Positions 25,326 to 34,996 of a stretch of DNA of 37,823 nt are shown piece after piece; position 1 is the stretch's first letter, and every line of letters begins with the position of its first letter. Both the position numbers and the translations under genes were made by a program. The notes under the pieces were generated by a model, which saw nothing but the letters and a program-made list of their open reading frames with translations, did no database searches and had not been told where the DNA came from. The stretch is from Candidatus Colicola equi (lineage in GTDB: Bacteria; Bacteroidota; Bacteroidia; Bacteroidales; Paludibacteraceae): contig JAGHRV010000002.1 in assembly GCA_018066175.1 (NCBI GenBank), forward strand, positions 1 to 37,823. Reading direction: 5' to 3'.

Positions 25326-25955
25326 ATGGCAATACAATATCAATTTAATAAAACATCCCTACAGTCCCTGGAAAAGGACCTCAAGATGCGTCAGCGCACC
25401 TTGCCGACATTGCAGAGCAAAGAAACAGCCCTGCGATTGGAGGTTAAGCATGCTAAAGACGAAATCAAGGCGCTGGACGAAGAGGTGAACAAACGCATCA
25501 AGAGTTACGATCAAATGATTGCACTCTGGGGCGAATTCGATACCTCACTCATCCATGTGGACGATGTACGTATGTCTATCAAAAAAATCGCAGGCGTACG
25601 CGTTCCAATGCTGGAAGAGGTGGTGTATTCCACCAAGCCCTTCAACATCTTCTCGTCCCCTAAATGGTTCGTAGATGGATTCGAACAGCTCAAAGCCATA
25701 GCCGATGTAGGTATCCGACAAGAGTTCGTGCGCCGAAAAGTGGACCTGCTGGAATATGCCCGCAAAAAAACCACTCAGAAGGTGAACTTATTTGAGAAGG
25801 TACAAATACCGGGCTATCAAGATGCTATTCGTAAAATTAAACGCTTTATGGAAGATGAAGAGAACCTCTCTAAATCAAGCCAAAAGATAGTGAAAGGTAA
25901 GCGCGAAAGGGCTGCTCGTGAAGCTGAAGCAGCTCAGAAAGGAGGTCAACTATGA
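25326..25955 (+). CDS. atpD: V-type ATP synthase subunit D (central shaft)
   Basis: The 209-residue protein is the central-shaft subunit that turns inside the A3B3 head. The N- and C-terminal thirds are long helices (YQFNKTSLQSLEKDLKMRQR; FEKVQIPGYQDAIRKIKRFM) that would form the antiparallel coiled coil. The middle is a short globular part (ALWGEFDTSLIHVDDVRMSI). The final residues are basic and helical. The last codons contain a perfect Shine-Dalgarno sequence for the next gene, whose start overlaps this stop as ATGA. The shaft partner subunit F is not encoded in the window. Confidence 0.93.
   Translation: MAIQYQFNKTSLQSLEKDLKMRQRTLPTLQSKETALRLEVKHAKDEIKALDEEVNKRIKSYDQMIALWGEFDTSLIHVDDVRMSIKKIAGVRVPMLEEVVYSTKPFNIFSSPKWFVDGFEQLKAIADVGIRQEFVRRKVDLLEYARKKTTQKVNLFEKVQIPGYQDAIRKIKRFMEDEENLSKSSQKIVKGKRERAAREAEAAQKGGQL
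25938..25946 (+). promoter_or_regulatory. Strong Shine-Dalgarno site for subunit I
   Basis: AAAGGAGGT lies five bases before the atpI start at 25952, inside the last codons of atpD. It is the only full-strength Shine-Dalgarno I see ahead of a gene in the window. It supports the start at 25952 rather than the second methionine at 25964. Confidence 0.7.
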
Positions 25956-27706
25956 TTGCACCAATGAAGAAATACACGTTCCTCATCTTGGCATCTCGGT
26001 ATGAACACTTCTTGGAACAACTGCGCGAGGCCGGAGTAGTGCACGTCACCCTCAAAGCCGAAGGCATAGCTGATAACGAGACGCTGCAAGCTGCGATCGA
26101 GCGCAAGCAAGAACTGGAGCATATCATCAAACAAGGCGCTCCGGATCAACTGCTTAAAGAGAAACAAAGCGTGCTGGACAAAATAGCCGCTACCCAACAA
26201 GAGGCCAATAGAATGGCCGTGTGGGGCAACTTTGATAAAAAACAGTTAGACGCTATTGCACAAGCCGGATATACCCTGTATTACTACACATGCAGTAGCA
26301 ATAAATTCATGGAAGAGTGGGGTGTACGCGTGGCAGACTTAGGAGGCAAGACCTATTTCGTGGCTCTGCAACCTATTGATAGCGAGGATGTAACGGTAGA
26401 GACCCTTAACGAGAAATCTTCGGATGCTTTGCTTAAAGATGTAGAAGCGCTCAATGGTCTATTAACCGCTGCTGACACACGCATTTTGGCTTGGGGACAA
26501 GCTCACTTGGCCGAAACGCAACAGGAATTAGACGAAGTCAATCGCCAGATTGATTGGACCCAAGTCACTCTCTCTACGGATAGCGTGGCCGAAGGTAGCC
26601 TGAAACTGCTCGAAGGCTTCTGCCCGGTAGAGAAAACCGCAGACTTAGACCAACGTCTAACCACCTTAGATTGCTACTACGAGGCAGAAGACCCACAACC
26701 CGAAGACAAGACGCCTATTCAACTCAAGAATAACTGGTTCACCCGCTTATTTGAGTGCCTGACAGGTATGTACGGTTGGCCTAACTATGGCGAGTTTGAC
26801 CCAACGCCTATCTTGGGACCTTTCTTCCTGCTGTTCTTTGCCCTCTGTATAGGTGACGCCGGATATGGCTTATTACTCATCCTATGCGGATACCTTATTC
26901 ATAAAGGTAAGATGAAAATCGAGATGTTTGAAGGTCTTGGTCCTATCATCATGGCATTAGGAGTGGGTTCAACCGTTGTGGGCTATCTGATGGGTGGCTT
27001 CTTCGGTATAGACTTATTCACCGCCGAATGGTTCCCCGCCGCAGGTAAAGCCATTATGCTCAAGAGTCTAGGTGACGCTAATGGGCAAATAGCCGGATAT
27101 GACGTAATGATGGTATTAGCCCTCATAATAGGTATCGTACATATATGCTTGGCTATGGTAGTTAAATGTCTTTGCTACACCAAACGCTTTGGCTTCAAAC
27201 AAACGATATCCGCTTGGGGTTGGCTGGTACTTATCTTAGGCAGTTTAATCACATTGGTTCTGATGATGACCAACCTGCTGAGCGCAGAAGCCACCAATAT
27301 AACACTCATCGTGATTGGTGCCATCTCCGCCTTAGGTATCTTCATCTTCAATACACCGGGACGTAATCCGCTCATTAACATAGGTGCCGGATTATGGGAT
27401 ACCTACGGAATGGCTACCGGCATCATGGGTGATGTACTCAGTTACCTGCGTCTATACGCCTTAGGCTTAGCCGGTGGTATGTTAGGTGCTGCCTTCAACC
27501 AATTAGGCGAAATGGTCTTAGGCGAAACGCCTAACGTTGGTACGTGGATTGGCTTTATTGCCATCGTAACCTTTGGTCATGTACTCAATCTATTGATGGC
27601 ATGCTTAGGTGCGTTCGTTCACCCGCTCCGTCTAACTTTCGTCGAATACTTCAAAAACGCCGGATATGAAGGTTCCGGTAAACTATATCAACCCTTCAAG
27701 AAATAA
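25952..27706 (+). CDS. atpI: V-type ATP synthase subunit I (membrane a-subunit)
   Basis: The 584-residue protein has a cytoplasmic N-terminal half with helical stalk regions (residues 1 to about 270) and a membrane half of seven or eight helices from about FLLFFALCIGDAGYGLLL onward. The essential arginine that faces the rotor is visible in GDVLSYLRLYALGLAGG, equivalent to the SYLRLWALSLAH region of eukaryotic a-subunits. The C-terminus HPLRLTFVEYFKNAGYEGSGKLY is typical of subunit I. It forms the ion half-channels. It is slightly shorter than many homologues (600-660), mostly in the N-terminal half. It overlaps atpD by four bases and is preceded by a strong Shine-Dalgarno. Confidence 0.95.
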   Translation: MIAPMKKYTFLILASRYEHFLEQLREAGVVHVTLKAEGIADNETLQAAIERKQELEHIIKQGAPDQLLKEKQSVLDKIAATQQEANRMAVWGNFDKKQLDAIAQAGYTLYYYTCSSNKFMEEWGVRVADLGGKTYFVALQPIDSEDVTVETLNEKSSDALLKDVEALNGLLTAADTRILAWGQAHLAETQQELDEVNRQIDWTQVTLSTDSVAEGSLKLLEGFCPVEKTADLDQRLTTLDCYYEAEDPQPEDKTPIQLKNNWFTRLFECLTGMYGWPNYGEFDPTPILGPFFLLFFALCIGDAGYGLLLILCGYLIHKGKMKIEMFEGLGPIIMALGVGSTVVGYLMGGFFGIDLFTAEWFPAAGKAIMLKSLGDANGQIAGYDVMMVLALIIGIVHICLAMVVKCLCYTKRFGFKQTISAWGWLVLILGSLITLVLMMTNLLSAEATNITLIVIGAISALGIFIFNTPGRNPLINIGAGLWDTYGMATGIMGDVLSYLRLYALGLAGGMLGAAFNQLGEMVLGETPNVGTWIGFIAIVTFGHVLNLLMACLGAFVHPLRLTFVEYFKNAGYEGSGKLYQPFKK

Positions 27707-27713
27707 TTATTAA

Positions 27714-28151
<438 letters not shown>

Positions 28152-28161
28152 TCCTATCAGT

Positions 28162-29571
28162 ATGACAATCCAATTCTTAGGTGCCGCTGAAGAAGTAACC
28201 GGCAGTAAGCACCTGATTACAACACAGTCGGGCAAGCGTATCTTGCTCGATTGTGGTATGTACCAGGGAAAAGGCATGGAAACAGATGCCGCTAACCGCG
28301 AACTGGGGTTTGATCCTAAACAAATCGACTACCTCATTCTTAGTCATGCGCATATCGACCATTCCGGATTAATTCCATACATCTACCGTCTAGGCTTCCG
28401 CGGAGATATTATCTCTACGCCTGCTACCCGTGACCTATGCGCTATCATGCTGCAAGATACAGCATATATTCAAGCGCAAGATATACGGTGGTACAATAAG
28501 AAAATGGATCGCCTGCATAAACCCAAAGTAGATCCACTATACGACATCAACCACGCACAACAATGTATGAAACTGTTCATATCTGTTAATTATGACCGTA
28601 AATACAAGCTCTGCGACGATGTCTTTGTTACCCTCACCAACTCCGGTCACATGCTCGGCTCCGCCGTCATCAGTCTGGAAATCAAAGAGGGTGGAGAGTG
28701 GAAGCGAATCGCCTATACCGGCGACTTAGGACGGCAACATAGTCATATCCTATGCAGCCCCCAATTATTTCCTCAATGCGACTATTTGATATGCGAATCC
28801 ACATACGGCGACCGTGTACATGACGATTCGCTGGTTAGTGAAGACGAATTACTACATGTCGTAGAGGATACCTGCGTCTATAAAAAAGGCAAACTGCTCA
28901 TACCAAGTTTCTCGGTGGGACGCACACAAGAGATTGTTTATGTACTCAATAAACTATACAACGACGGCAGCCTGCCTAAGATAAAAGTATATGTGGATTC
29001 ACCATTGTCCGTGAATGCCACCCATATCTTCCGTATGTACACCGATGCCCTGAACGAGGACGTGCAGGACTCGATGCGATTTGATGACGACCCATTTGGA
29101 TTCTCGTCCCTTAAATACATAACGGATATCAACGAGAGTAAAGCGCTCAACAATAGCGACGAACCGTGTATCATCATATCTGCCTCAGGTATGTTAGAGG
29201 CCGGACGAATCAAACATCATGTGGCTAACCATATATCAGACCCTTCCACCACTATTCTTATAGTAGGGTACTGCACGCCTACATCATTAGGCGCACGCAT
29301 ACAAGACCCTAAACTGCAATGGGTCAGCATATTTGGCTTTGACCACAAGATAAAAGCACAAGTCACTAAGATAGAAGGCTTCTCCGGACACGGGGACTAT
29401 CGCGAGATGATTGATTATATATCTCGTAGCCAAAATATATCCGCTATCCGCCGTACTTTTATTGTACACGGCGAATCTGCTGCACAAGCAGCCTACAAAG
29501 ATCATCTGTACCAAGCAGGATTCCGCAATATAGATATACCTGCTAAAGGCTATATAGCCCATATTGAATAA
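28162..29571 (+). CDS. Metallo-beta-lactamase/beta-CASP RNA-processing exonuclease
   Basis: The 469-residue protein has the metal-binding motif SHAHIDHSG (H62, H64, D66, H67), the further ligands in NSGHMLGSAVI and YTGDLGR, and the beta-CASP inserts. Motif A is CESTYGDR, motif B is SASGMLEAGRIKHH and motif C is FIVHGE. This set defines the RNase J/CPSF-73-like ribonucleases, here the short YSH1-type form without an N-terminal KH domain. It probably trims or cuts RNA in the cytoplasm. It is 10 bases after atpK and is followed by a cation transporter, so it sits in the V-ATPase transcript. No functional connection with the ATPase is known to me. Confidence 0.92.
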   Translation: MTIQFLGAAEEVTGSKHLITTQSGKRILLDCGMYQGKGMETDAANRELGFDPKQIDYLILSHAHIDHSGLIPYIYRLGFRGDIISTPATRDLCAIMLQDTAYIQAQDIRWYNKKMDRLHKPKVDPLYDINHAQQCMKLFISVNYDRKYKLCDDVFVTLTNSGHMLGSAVISLEIKEGGEWKRIAYTGDLGRQHSHILCSPQLFPQCDYLICESTYGDRVHDDSLVSEDELLHVVEDTCVYKKGKLLIPSFSVGRTQEIVYVLNKLYNDGSLPKIKVYVDSPLSVNATHIFRMYTDALNEDVQDSMRFDDDPFGFSSLKYITDINESKALNNSDEPCIIISASGMLEAGRIKHHVANHISDPSTTILIVGYCTPTSLGARIQDPKLQWVSIFGFDHKIKAQVTKIEGFSGHGDYREMIDYISRSQNISAIRRTFIVHGESAAQAAYKDHLYQAGFRNIDIPAKGYIAHIE

Positions 29572-29575
29572 GACC

Positions 29576-30469
29576 ATGACTCGAGAGCAAAAAATATCCC
29601 AAGTAACGATTTGGGGTGCAATAGGCAACTTGCTACTTACCGCCTTCAAACTGGTGGCAGGACTATTAGGACGCAGTTCGGCTATGATTGCCGATGCTAT
29701 CCATTCATTAAGCGACTTGGTAAGCGATATAGTCGTATTAGTGATGGTTAAAGTTAGCAGCAAAGGTGTAGATAAAAGCCATGACTACGGCCATGGCAAG
29801 TTTGAAACACTCGCTACGGTGGTAGTAGCTGTTATCTTACTATGGGTGGGTATTGAACTGCTCATTGAAGGTATTGGCAAGATTCGTCTTGTCATTATGG
29901 GTGATACTCTACCTGTTCCCAGACAAATCGCTCTATGGGCGGCTTTAATCTCTATCTTAGTCAAGGAAATCTTATACCAATGGACATCTCGAGTAGGGAA
30001 GAAAGTGAATAGCCCTGCTATGATTACCAATGCTTGGCATCACCGCTCTGACGCTTTATCGTCCATTGGTGCAGCGCTCGGTATAGGCGGTGCTATCTGC
30101 TTTGGCGGTAAATGGGTCATCTTAGACCCCATTGTAGGATGCATCATCAGTATCTTTATTGTCGTCATCGCCGTCAAGATGGCTATACCGGCTTTATATG
30201 AGTTAACCGATGGTTCTTTGCCGGAAGAGATAGAGCAACAGATCATACAGCTTATCCTTTCGGTAGATGGCGTTACGAATGTACACGACCTGCGCACACG
30301 CCGTAACGGACCTATCATCATAATAGGCGTTCATATCGTGGTGGACCCCAATATTACGGTAGCCAAGGCCCATCACTTAACGGTCTTAGCCGAGAATGCG
30401 ATTCGTAACCAATTCGGAAACGAAACACAAATATCTATTCATATTGAACCTACCGAAGAAGCAGAGTAG
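29576..30469 (+). CDS. Cation diffusion facilitator transporter
   Basis: The protein of 297 residues has six membrane helices and a cytoplasmic C-terminal domain typical of the CDF family, which exports divalent metals (Zn, Fe, Mn, Co) in exchange for protons. The metal-site segments are IADAIHSLSDLVSD in helix 2 and AWHHRSDALSSIG in helix 5, each with H-x3-D, and HDYGHGKFETL follows helix 2. The C-terminal domain runs from about residue 205 (SVDGVTNVHDLRTRRNG) to the end. I use the ATG at 29576; an in-frame TTG at 29564 would lie inside the preceding gene. It ends the operon, three bases from the convergent CNNM gene. The metal is not predictable from sequence with certainty. Confidence 0.9.
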   Translation: MTREQKISQVTIWGAIGNLLLTAFKLVAGLLGRSSAMIADAIHSLSDLVSDIVVLVMVKVSSKGVDKSHDYGHGKFETLATVVVAVILLWVGIELLIEGIGKIRLVIMGDTLPVPRQIALWAALISILVKEILYQWTSRVGKKVNSPAMITNAWHHRSDALSSIGAALGIGGAICFGGKWVILDPIVGCIISIFIVVIAVKMAIPALYELTDGSLPEEIEQQIIQLILSVDGVTNVHDLRTRRNGPIIIIGVHIVVDPNITVAKAHHLTVLAENAIRNQFGNETQISIHIEPTEEAE

Positions 30470-30472
30470 GGA

Positions 30473-31531
30473 TTATTCCTTTTGACCTTTCAGAAGAGGC
30501 TTGCGGAAACGTTTTTGACGTTGATGCCAACGCTCGCGTGCATATTGCTGCATGTCGGCGAATTGGTCGTTCTCGTCTATAATCTCTAATCCAAAAATAG
30601 TTTCAATTACATCCTCCAACGTCAAGATACCTTGGAAGCAACCATATTCATCAATGATGATACCAATCTGAGACTTCTCCTTGAGCATCTGGTCAAAGAT
30701 ATCTCCAATCGACATATTCTCATTAAACTGAGGAATGGTGCGTTTAATCTCACCTAATGTCTTGCTGAAATGGTCCTCGGTCAAATCCTCTAAAGCATCG
30801 TCACGCATGACATAGCCCGTGATGTACTCAGGGCTATCGCTATACACCGGGATACGGGAGAAATGGTCGTAATCGTCACAATCGTAATAGTCTTTCAACG
30901 TCATACTTTCCGGAGCAATAGACGCTACAACTCGAGGAGTCATCACATCGGAGGCCTTGATCTCATCCAAACGTATCACGTTACGGATGATCTTCTTCTC
31001 ATCCTCTTCAATTACACCTTCTTGCTCACCTACATTGGCCAAAGCTACCACTTCTTCACGACTAATTGTTGATTCTTCATTCTCGGGGAAAAGACGTGAT
31101 ATCCAATGGATAAGTTTGACGAATGGGTACATGAGCACAATTAGTATCCTAATCGTACCTGCGGTGAAGCCCATCAGATTTTTCCAATAAGTAGTACCAA
31201 AGGTCTTAGGAATAATCTCCGAGAATATCAAAATGAGTAAGGTAACAATCGCACTTACTAATCCGAACCATTGACTGCCAAACAATATATTAGCCTGCTG
31301 ACCTACACCGGCCGCGCCAACCGTGTTAGCAATTGTGTTTAACGATAAAATAGCAGCTAATGGCACTTCCGGCTCCGTCTTGTATTGCTTCATTCGTTTA
31401 GCCGGAGCATAGCCTTCTTCTTCACGTAGATTGATAAACGAGAGGGTAGTGGACATCAACACCGATTCCAATGTTGAACAAAGGAATGAGACGCCCATCG
31501 CGACAAATAAAAATATTAGTAGTGTTGACAT
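30473..31531 (-). CDS. CNNM/CBS-domain membrane protein (CorC/HlyC-related)
   Basis: The 352-residue protein starts with a DUF21/CNNM membrane domain of three or four helices (LLIFLFVAMGVSFLCSTLES; LILIFSEIIPKTFG with the conserved SEIIPK). A helical linker follows (STISREEVVALANVGEQEGV), then a CBS-domain pair (SDVMTPRVVASIAPES to EYGCFQGILTLEDVIETIFG). The C-terminal CorC/HlyC domain found in many longer relatives is absent, and the tail is basic instead. Relatives bind nucleotides and influence magnesium or sodium transport. It is nine bases after lon, so the two are co-transcribed. Confidence 0.9.
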   Translation of the reverse strand: MSTLLIFLFVAMGVSFLCSTLESVLMSTTLSFINLREEEGYAPAKRMKQYKTEPEVPLAAILSLNTIANTVGAAGVGQQANILFGSQWFGLVSAIVTLLILIFSEIIPKTFGTTYWKNLMGFTAGTIRILIVLMYPFVKLIHWISRLFPENEESTISREEVVALANVGEQEGVIEEDEKKIIRNVIRLDEIKASDVMTPRVVASIAPESMTLKDYYDCDDYDHFSRIPVYSDSPEYITGYVMRDDALEDLTEDHFSKTLGEIKRTIPQFNENMSIGDIFDQMLKEKSQIGIIIDEYGCFQGILTLEDVIETIFGLEIIDENDQFADMQQYARERWHQRQKRFRKPLLKGQKE

Positions 31532-31540
31532 ATTCTTAAA

Positions 31541-33970
31541 TTATAATAGTGCCAAGTCAATCACTTCTTGGATATCCTTCACATAGTGGAACGTCAGCCC
31601 CTTCAAATAGACGGGAGCTATCTCCATCACATCCTTGCGATTATCGTCGCATAAGATTAAATCCTTTATACCGGCACGTTTGGCGGCTAATATTTTCTCT
31701 TTAACGCCACCAATAGGCAATACTTTACCGCGTAAGGTCATCTCACCGGTCATAGCGATACGTGGTCTTACTTTGCGTTTGGTGAAGGCCGATACAAGTG
31801 CTGTAGTCATTGTTATACCGGCACTGGGACCATCCTTAGGAATAGCTCCTTCGGGCACGTGGATATGCACCGACTGCGAATCAATATCCTTACGTTTGAT
31901 ATTAAACTGATCGGCGTGAGCCTTGATATAGCCCAAAGCAATTGTAGCACTTTCCTTCATTACATCACCTAAGTTACCCGTAAGGGTAAGGGTAGGTTGC
32001 TTAGCCTGACTTAAACTGGTTTCGATAAAGAGAATCTCTCCTCCCACTTGCGTCCAAGCCAAACCGGTAACTACACCCACGTATTTATTATTCTCATACT
32101 GATCGCGTGAGAAACGCTTTTGACCTAAGTACTGCACCAGGTCATCCCGTGTCACAGAGACATTATAGGTCTCCTCTAATGCAATCTTAGTCACCACTTT
32201 ACGGCAGACGGTCGCTATTTGACGTTCTAATGAACGCACACCGGACTCGCGCGTGTAATCATCTATAAGGTGCTCAATAATCTCTTTTTTCAGCTTTAAC
32301 TGGTCTGAACGGAGTCCATGATCCTCCAACTCCTTGGGAATAAGATGGCGTTTGGCTATCTCCACTTTCTCCTCAATCAAATATCCCGTCATCTCAATCA
32401 ACTCCATACGGTCCAGGAGAGGACGAGGAATGGAATCCAGCGTATTGGCCGTAGCGATGAAGAGCACTTTACTCAAATCATAATCTACATTCAGGTAATT
32501 ATCGTGGAAAGCCTTGTTTTGCTCAGGGTCTAACACTTCCAATAAGGCTGATGTAGGGTCGCCTTTGTAATCTGCACCTATCTTGTCTATCTCATCTAAG
32601 ATAAAGACAGGATTGCTGCTCTTTACTTTTTGGATGTTCTCAATAATCCGTCCCGGCATGGCACCTATGTAGGTGCGTCTATGTCCGCGAATCTCTGCCT
32701 CGTCGTGCAATCCGCCCAAGGACATGCGAGTGTATTTACGTCCCAAAGCCTTGGCCACCGACTTACCTAAACTGGTTTTACCTACACCCGGAGGGCCATA
32801 TAAGCATAGGATAGGGGTCTTGCTATTGGTTACACCGGCCGTATGCAGTTGTTTTTGCACCGCCAAGTACTCTAAAATACGTTCCTTCACTTTCTCCAAG
32901 CCATAATGGTCGGCATCTAATACATTTTGGGCATTCTTGATATCAAAATTGTCCTCCGTATATTCACCCCAAGGCAGGTTTAGAAGGGTATCTAAGTAAT
33001 TTTGCTGAGTTGTGTAGTCGGCCGAGTGTGTGGACATACGTTGCAGTTTTTGCAACTCTTCCTCAAAGACTTTTTTTACGGCATCAGGCCATTTCTTCTT
33101 GTTGGCCTTCTCCTTCATTTCGTTGATTACTTGTGCTCCGGTGTCGCCCAATTCCTTCTGAATAGTCTCCATTTGTCGCTGCAAGTAATATTCGCGCTGC
33201 TCTTTATCCAAACCTTCTCGTGTTTTGGTCTGGATATCCTCCTTCATTTCAAGCATTTGCACCTCTTTATTGAGGTATTCTAATAGGCGTAAAGCGCGTT
33301 TGGAAATGGAATCGCAGGACAATAATTCTTGTTTATCTTCGATCTTGAGACCAAAATTAACGCAGATATAATTGACCAGGGTAGGGGGATTGTCTATATT
33401 GCGCAAGGTCATTCCTGCCTCAGGAGGCGTGTTATCGGAGCGACGAATCAGGTTAATGGCTTGGTCTTTGATATTGCTGCAAACAGCCAAATACTCCTTG
33501 TCGCCACGACGCGGGAATATTTCAGGAAGAACAGTTACTCGAGCTTTAATCACATTTTGACGTGATGTAGTAAATTCATCTACACCAATGCGATCCATAC
33601 CTTCCAAAATAACCATTATATTCGGTGCATCAATCTCTACGATCTGCACGATTCGAGCTGCAGTACCTAACCGATATAAATCATTTGCTCCCGGTTCTTG
33701 TACGTCTTTTTCGTGCTGGCAACAAACGGCTATCAGTTTTTCTTGTTTGTACGCATTCATCACTAATCGTTGTGATTTAGGACGCGAAACAGCCACCGGC
33801 AACAGCACACCGGGAAATAACACCATATTACGCAACGGCAACACACCCAGTATGTCGCCTGTATTCACTTTACAAGGATGAGAAGCATCATTTCCCTCTA
33901 TAATCGGAATAATCTTGCCATCCTCATCACGAAGATCATCGTTTTCTTCAAGTCTTAAATTATATGTCAT
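31541..33970 (-). CDS. lon: ATP-dependent protease Lon
   Basis: The 809-residue protein is a LonA protease. It has the N-terminal substrate-binding domain (GDILGVLPLRNMVLFPGVLLP), a helical segment (YYLRQ-type YYLQRQMETIQKELG), an AAA+ module with Walker A GPPGVGKT at residues 392-399 and Walker B FILDEIDK, and a C-terminal protease domain. The protease domain has S716 (KDGPSAGI) and K759 (GGVKEK), the same 43-residue spacing as the E. coli Ser-Lys dyad. It degrades misfolded and regulatory proteins in the cytoplasm. The ATG at 33970 is preferred over the adjoining TTG at 33973. I see no good TTTG/TAnnTTTG promoter in the 78 bases upstream, so it may be read through from fabD or use another sigma factor. 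A short hairpin (33998-34012) lies in that gap. Confidence 0.97.
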   Translation of the reverse strand: MTYNLRLEENDDLRDEDGKIIPIIEGNDASHPCKVNTGDILGVLPLRNMVLFPGVLLPVAVSRPKSQRLVMNAYKQEKLIAVCCQHEKDVQEPGANDLYRLGTAARIVQIVEIDAPNIMVILEGMDRIGVDEFTTSRQNVIKARVTVLPEIFPRRGDKEYLAVCSNIKDQAINLIRRSDNTPPEAGMTLRNIDNPPTLVNYICVNFGLKIEDKQELLSCDSISKRALRLLEYLNKEVQMLEMKEDIQTKTREGLDKEQREYYLQRQMETIQKELGDTGAQVINEMKEKANKKKWPDAVKKVFEEELQKLQRMSTHSADYTTQQNYLDTLLNLPWGEYTEDNFDIKNAQNVLDADHYGLEKVKERILEYLAVQKQLHTAGVTNSKTPILCLYGPPGVGKTSLGKSVAKALGRKYTRMSLGGLHDEAEIRGHRRTYIGAMPGRIIENIQKVKSSNPVFILDEIDKIGADYKGDPTSALLEVLDPEQNKAFHDNYLNVDYDLSKVLFIATANTLDSIPRPLLDRMELIEMTGYLIEEKVEIAKRHLIPKELEDHGLRSDQLKLKKEIIEHLIDDYTRESGVRSLERQIATVCRKVVTKIALEETYNVSVTRDDLVQYLGQKRFSRDQYENNKYVGVVTGLAWTQVGGEILFIETSLSQAKQPTLTLTGNLGDVMKESATIALGYIKAHADQFNIKRKDIDSQSVHIHVPEGAIPKDGPSAGITMTTALVSAFTKRKVRPRIAMTGEMTLRGKVLPIGGVKEKILAAKRAGIKDLILCDDNRKDVMEIAPVYLKGLTFHYVKDIQEVIDLALL

Positions 33971-34048
33971 CAATCACTCAACTAAAACTCAACTAAATAG
34001 AGCATAGCTCTACATACACCATTTTACATAATCACAATTAGATGCAGT

Positions 34049-34918
34049 TTAGCCAACTTGGACTGTAGGGTCTATTTTGCGAATCAATCCCTTAAGAACA
34101 TCACCGGGTCCAAATTCGTAGAATTCGGTGGCTCCATCACAAATCATATTCTTGATCGTTTGCGTCCATCGAACCGGAGCTGTCAATTGCAGCAACAGGT
34201 TTTGGCGAATCTCTTCGGGATCTGTTTGAGGATAAGCATTTACGTTCTGATAGATTGGACACATTGGTTGATGGAACTCTGTGGTAAGAATGGCCTCTTT
34301 GAGTTCTTCTGCAGCCGGTTGCATCAATGGCGAGTGGAAAGCTCCCCCAACCTGAAGACGGATGGCACGTTTGGCTCCTGCTTCACGCAGCAACTCACAA
34401 GCGCGGTCAACGCCGGTTATAGTGCCACTAATTACCACTTGGCCGGGACAGTTAAAGTTAGCAGCCACAACGACTTCGCCGGATACTTGCTGGCATATCT
34501 CGTCCACTTTTTCATCCGGCATGCCTAATACGGCCGCCATGGTACTGGCTTGCATCTCGCAAGCGTTTTGCATAGCTGCTGCACGTTTGCTAACTAATCT
34601 AACGGCATCTTCAAAACCAAGAACGCCACTAGCTACTAATGCAGAATATTCACCTAAACTATGACCTGCTACCATGTCCGGATGATAGATGGTCATAACT
34701 CGATTCATAATAACGGAATGCAGAAAGACTGCAGGTTGAGTAACTCGAGTTTGTTTTAAATCTTCAGCTTCACCATTAAACATAACATCCGTAATGCGGA
34801 ATCCCAATATATCATTGGCCGTCTCGAACATCTGTTTAGCTACAGGATAAGACTCATATAAGTCCTTACCCATTCCCACAAATTGAGCCCCTTGACCGGG
34901 GAATACAAATGCTTTCAT
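34049..34918 (-). CDS. fabD: Malonyl-CoA:ACP transacylase
   Basis: The 289-residue protein loads malonate from CoA onto acyl carrier protein for fatty-acid synthesis. Family marks are AFVFPGQGAQFVGMGKDLY at the N-terminus, the nucleophile GHSLGEYSA (S87), the arginine-bearing segment VSKRAAAMQ that binds the malonyl carboxylate, and GGAFHSPLM with the catalytic histidine. Length matches bacterial FabD (about 300). It has its own promoter (34943-34974), so it is independent of the ettA transcript. Lon follows 78 bases downstream in the same direction. Other fab genes are not in the window. Confidence 0.96.
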   Translation of the reverse strand: MKAFVFPGQGAQFVGMGKDLYESYPVAKQMFETANDILGFRITDVMFNGEAEDLKQTRVTQPAVFLHSVIMNRVMTIYHPDMVAGHSLGEYSALVASGVLGFEDAVRLVSKRAAAMQNACEMQASTMAAVLGMPDEKVDEICQQVSGEVVVAANFNCPGQVVISGTITGVDRACELLREAGAKRAIRLQVGGAFHSPLMQPAAEELKEAILTTEFHQPMCPIYQNVNAYPQTDPEEIRQNLLLQLTAPVRWTQTIKNMICDGATEFYEFGPGDVLKGLIRKIDPTVQVG

Positions 34919-34942
34919 ACTACTTTTACTTCAAAATTTGTG

Positions 34943-34974
34943 CAAAGGTACTACAAATATTTGAAATACGCAAA
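34943..34974 (-). promoter_or_regulatory. Promoter of fabD
   Basis: On the minus strand, TTTG (34974-34971) is followed after 20 bp by TACCTTTG (34950-34943). The -33 side shares TTGCGTATTTCAAA with the yigZ operon promoter at 15369. The leader to the ATG at 34918 is about 20 bases. An AT-rich inverted repeat (34984-35001) covers the ettA stop just upstream. Confidence 0.75.
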
Positions 34975-34996
34975 TATTTTAACAATAATCTTATGA

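Noticed and set aside
33998..34012. Hairpin TAGAGC-ATA-GCTCTA between fabD and lon as a terminator
   Set aside because: The stem is only six pairs without a following T-run; it could equally be a lon operator, so no function is claimed.
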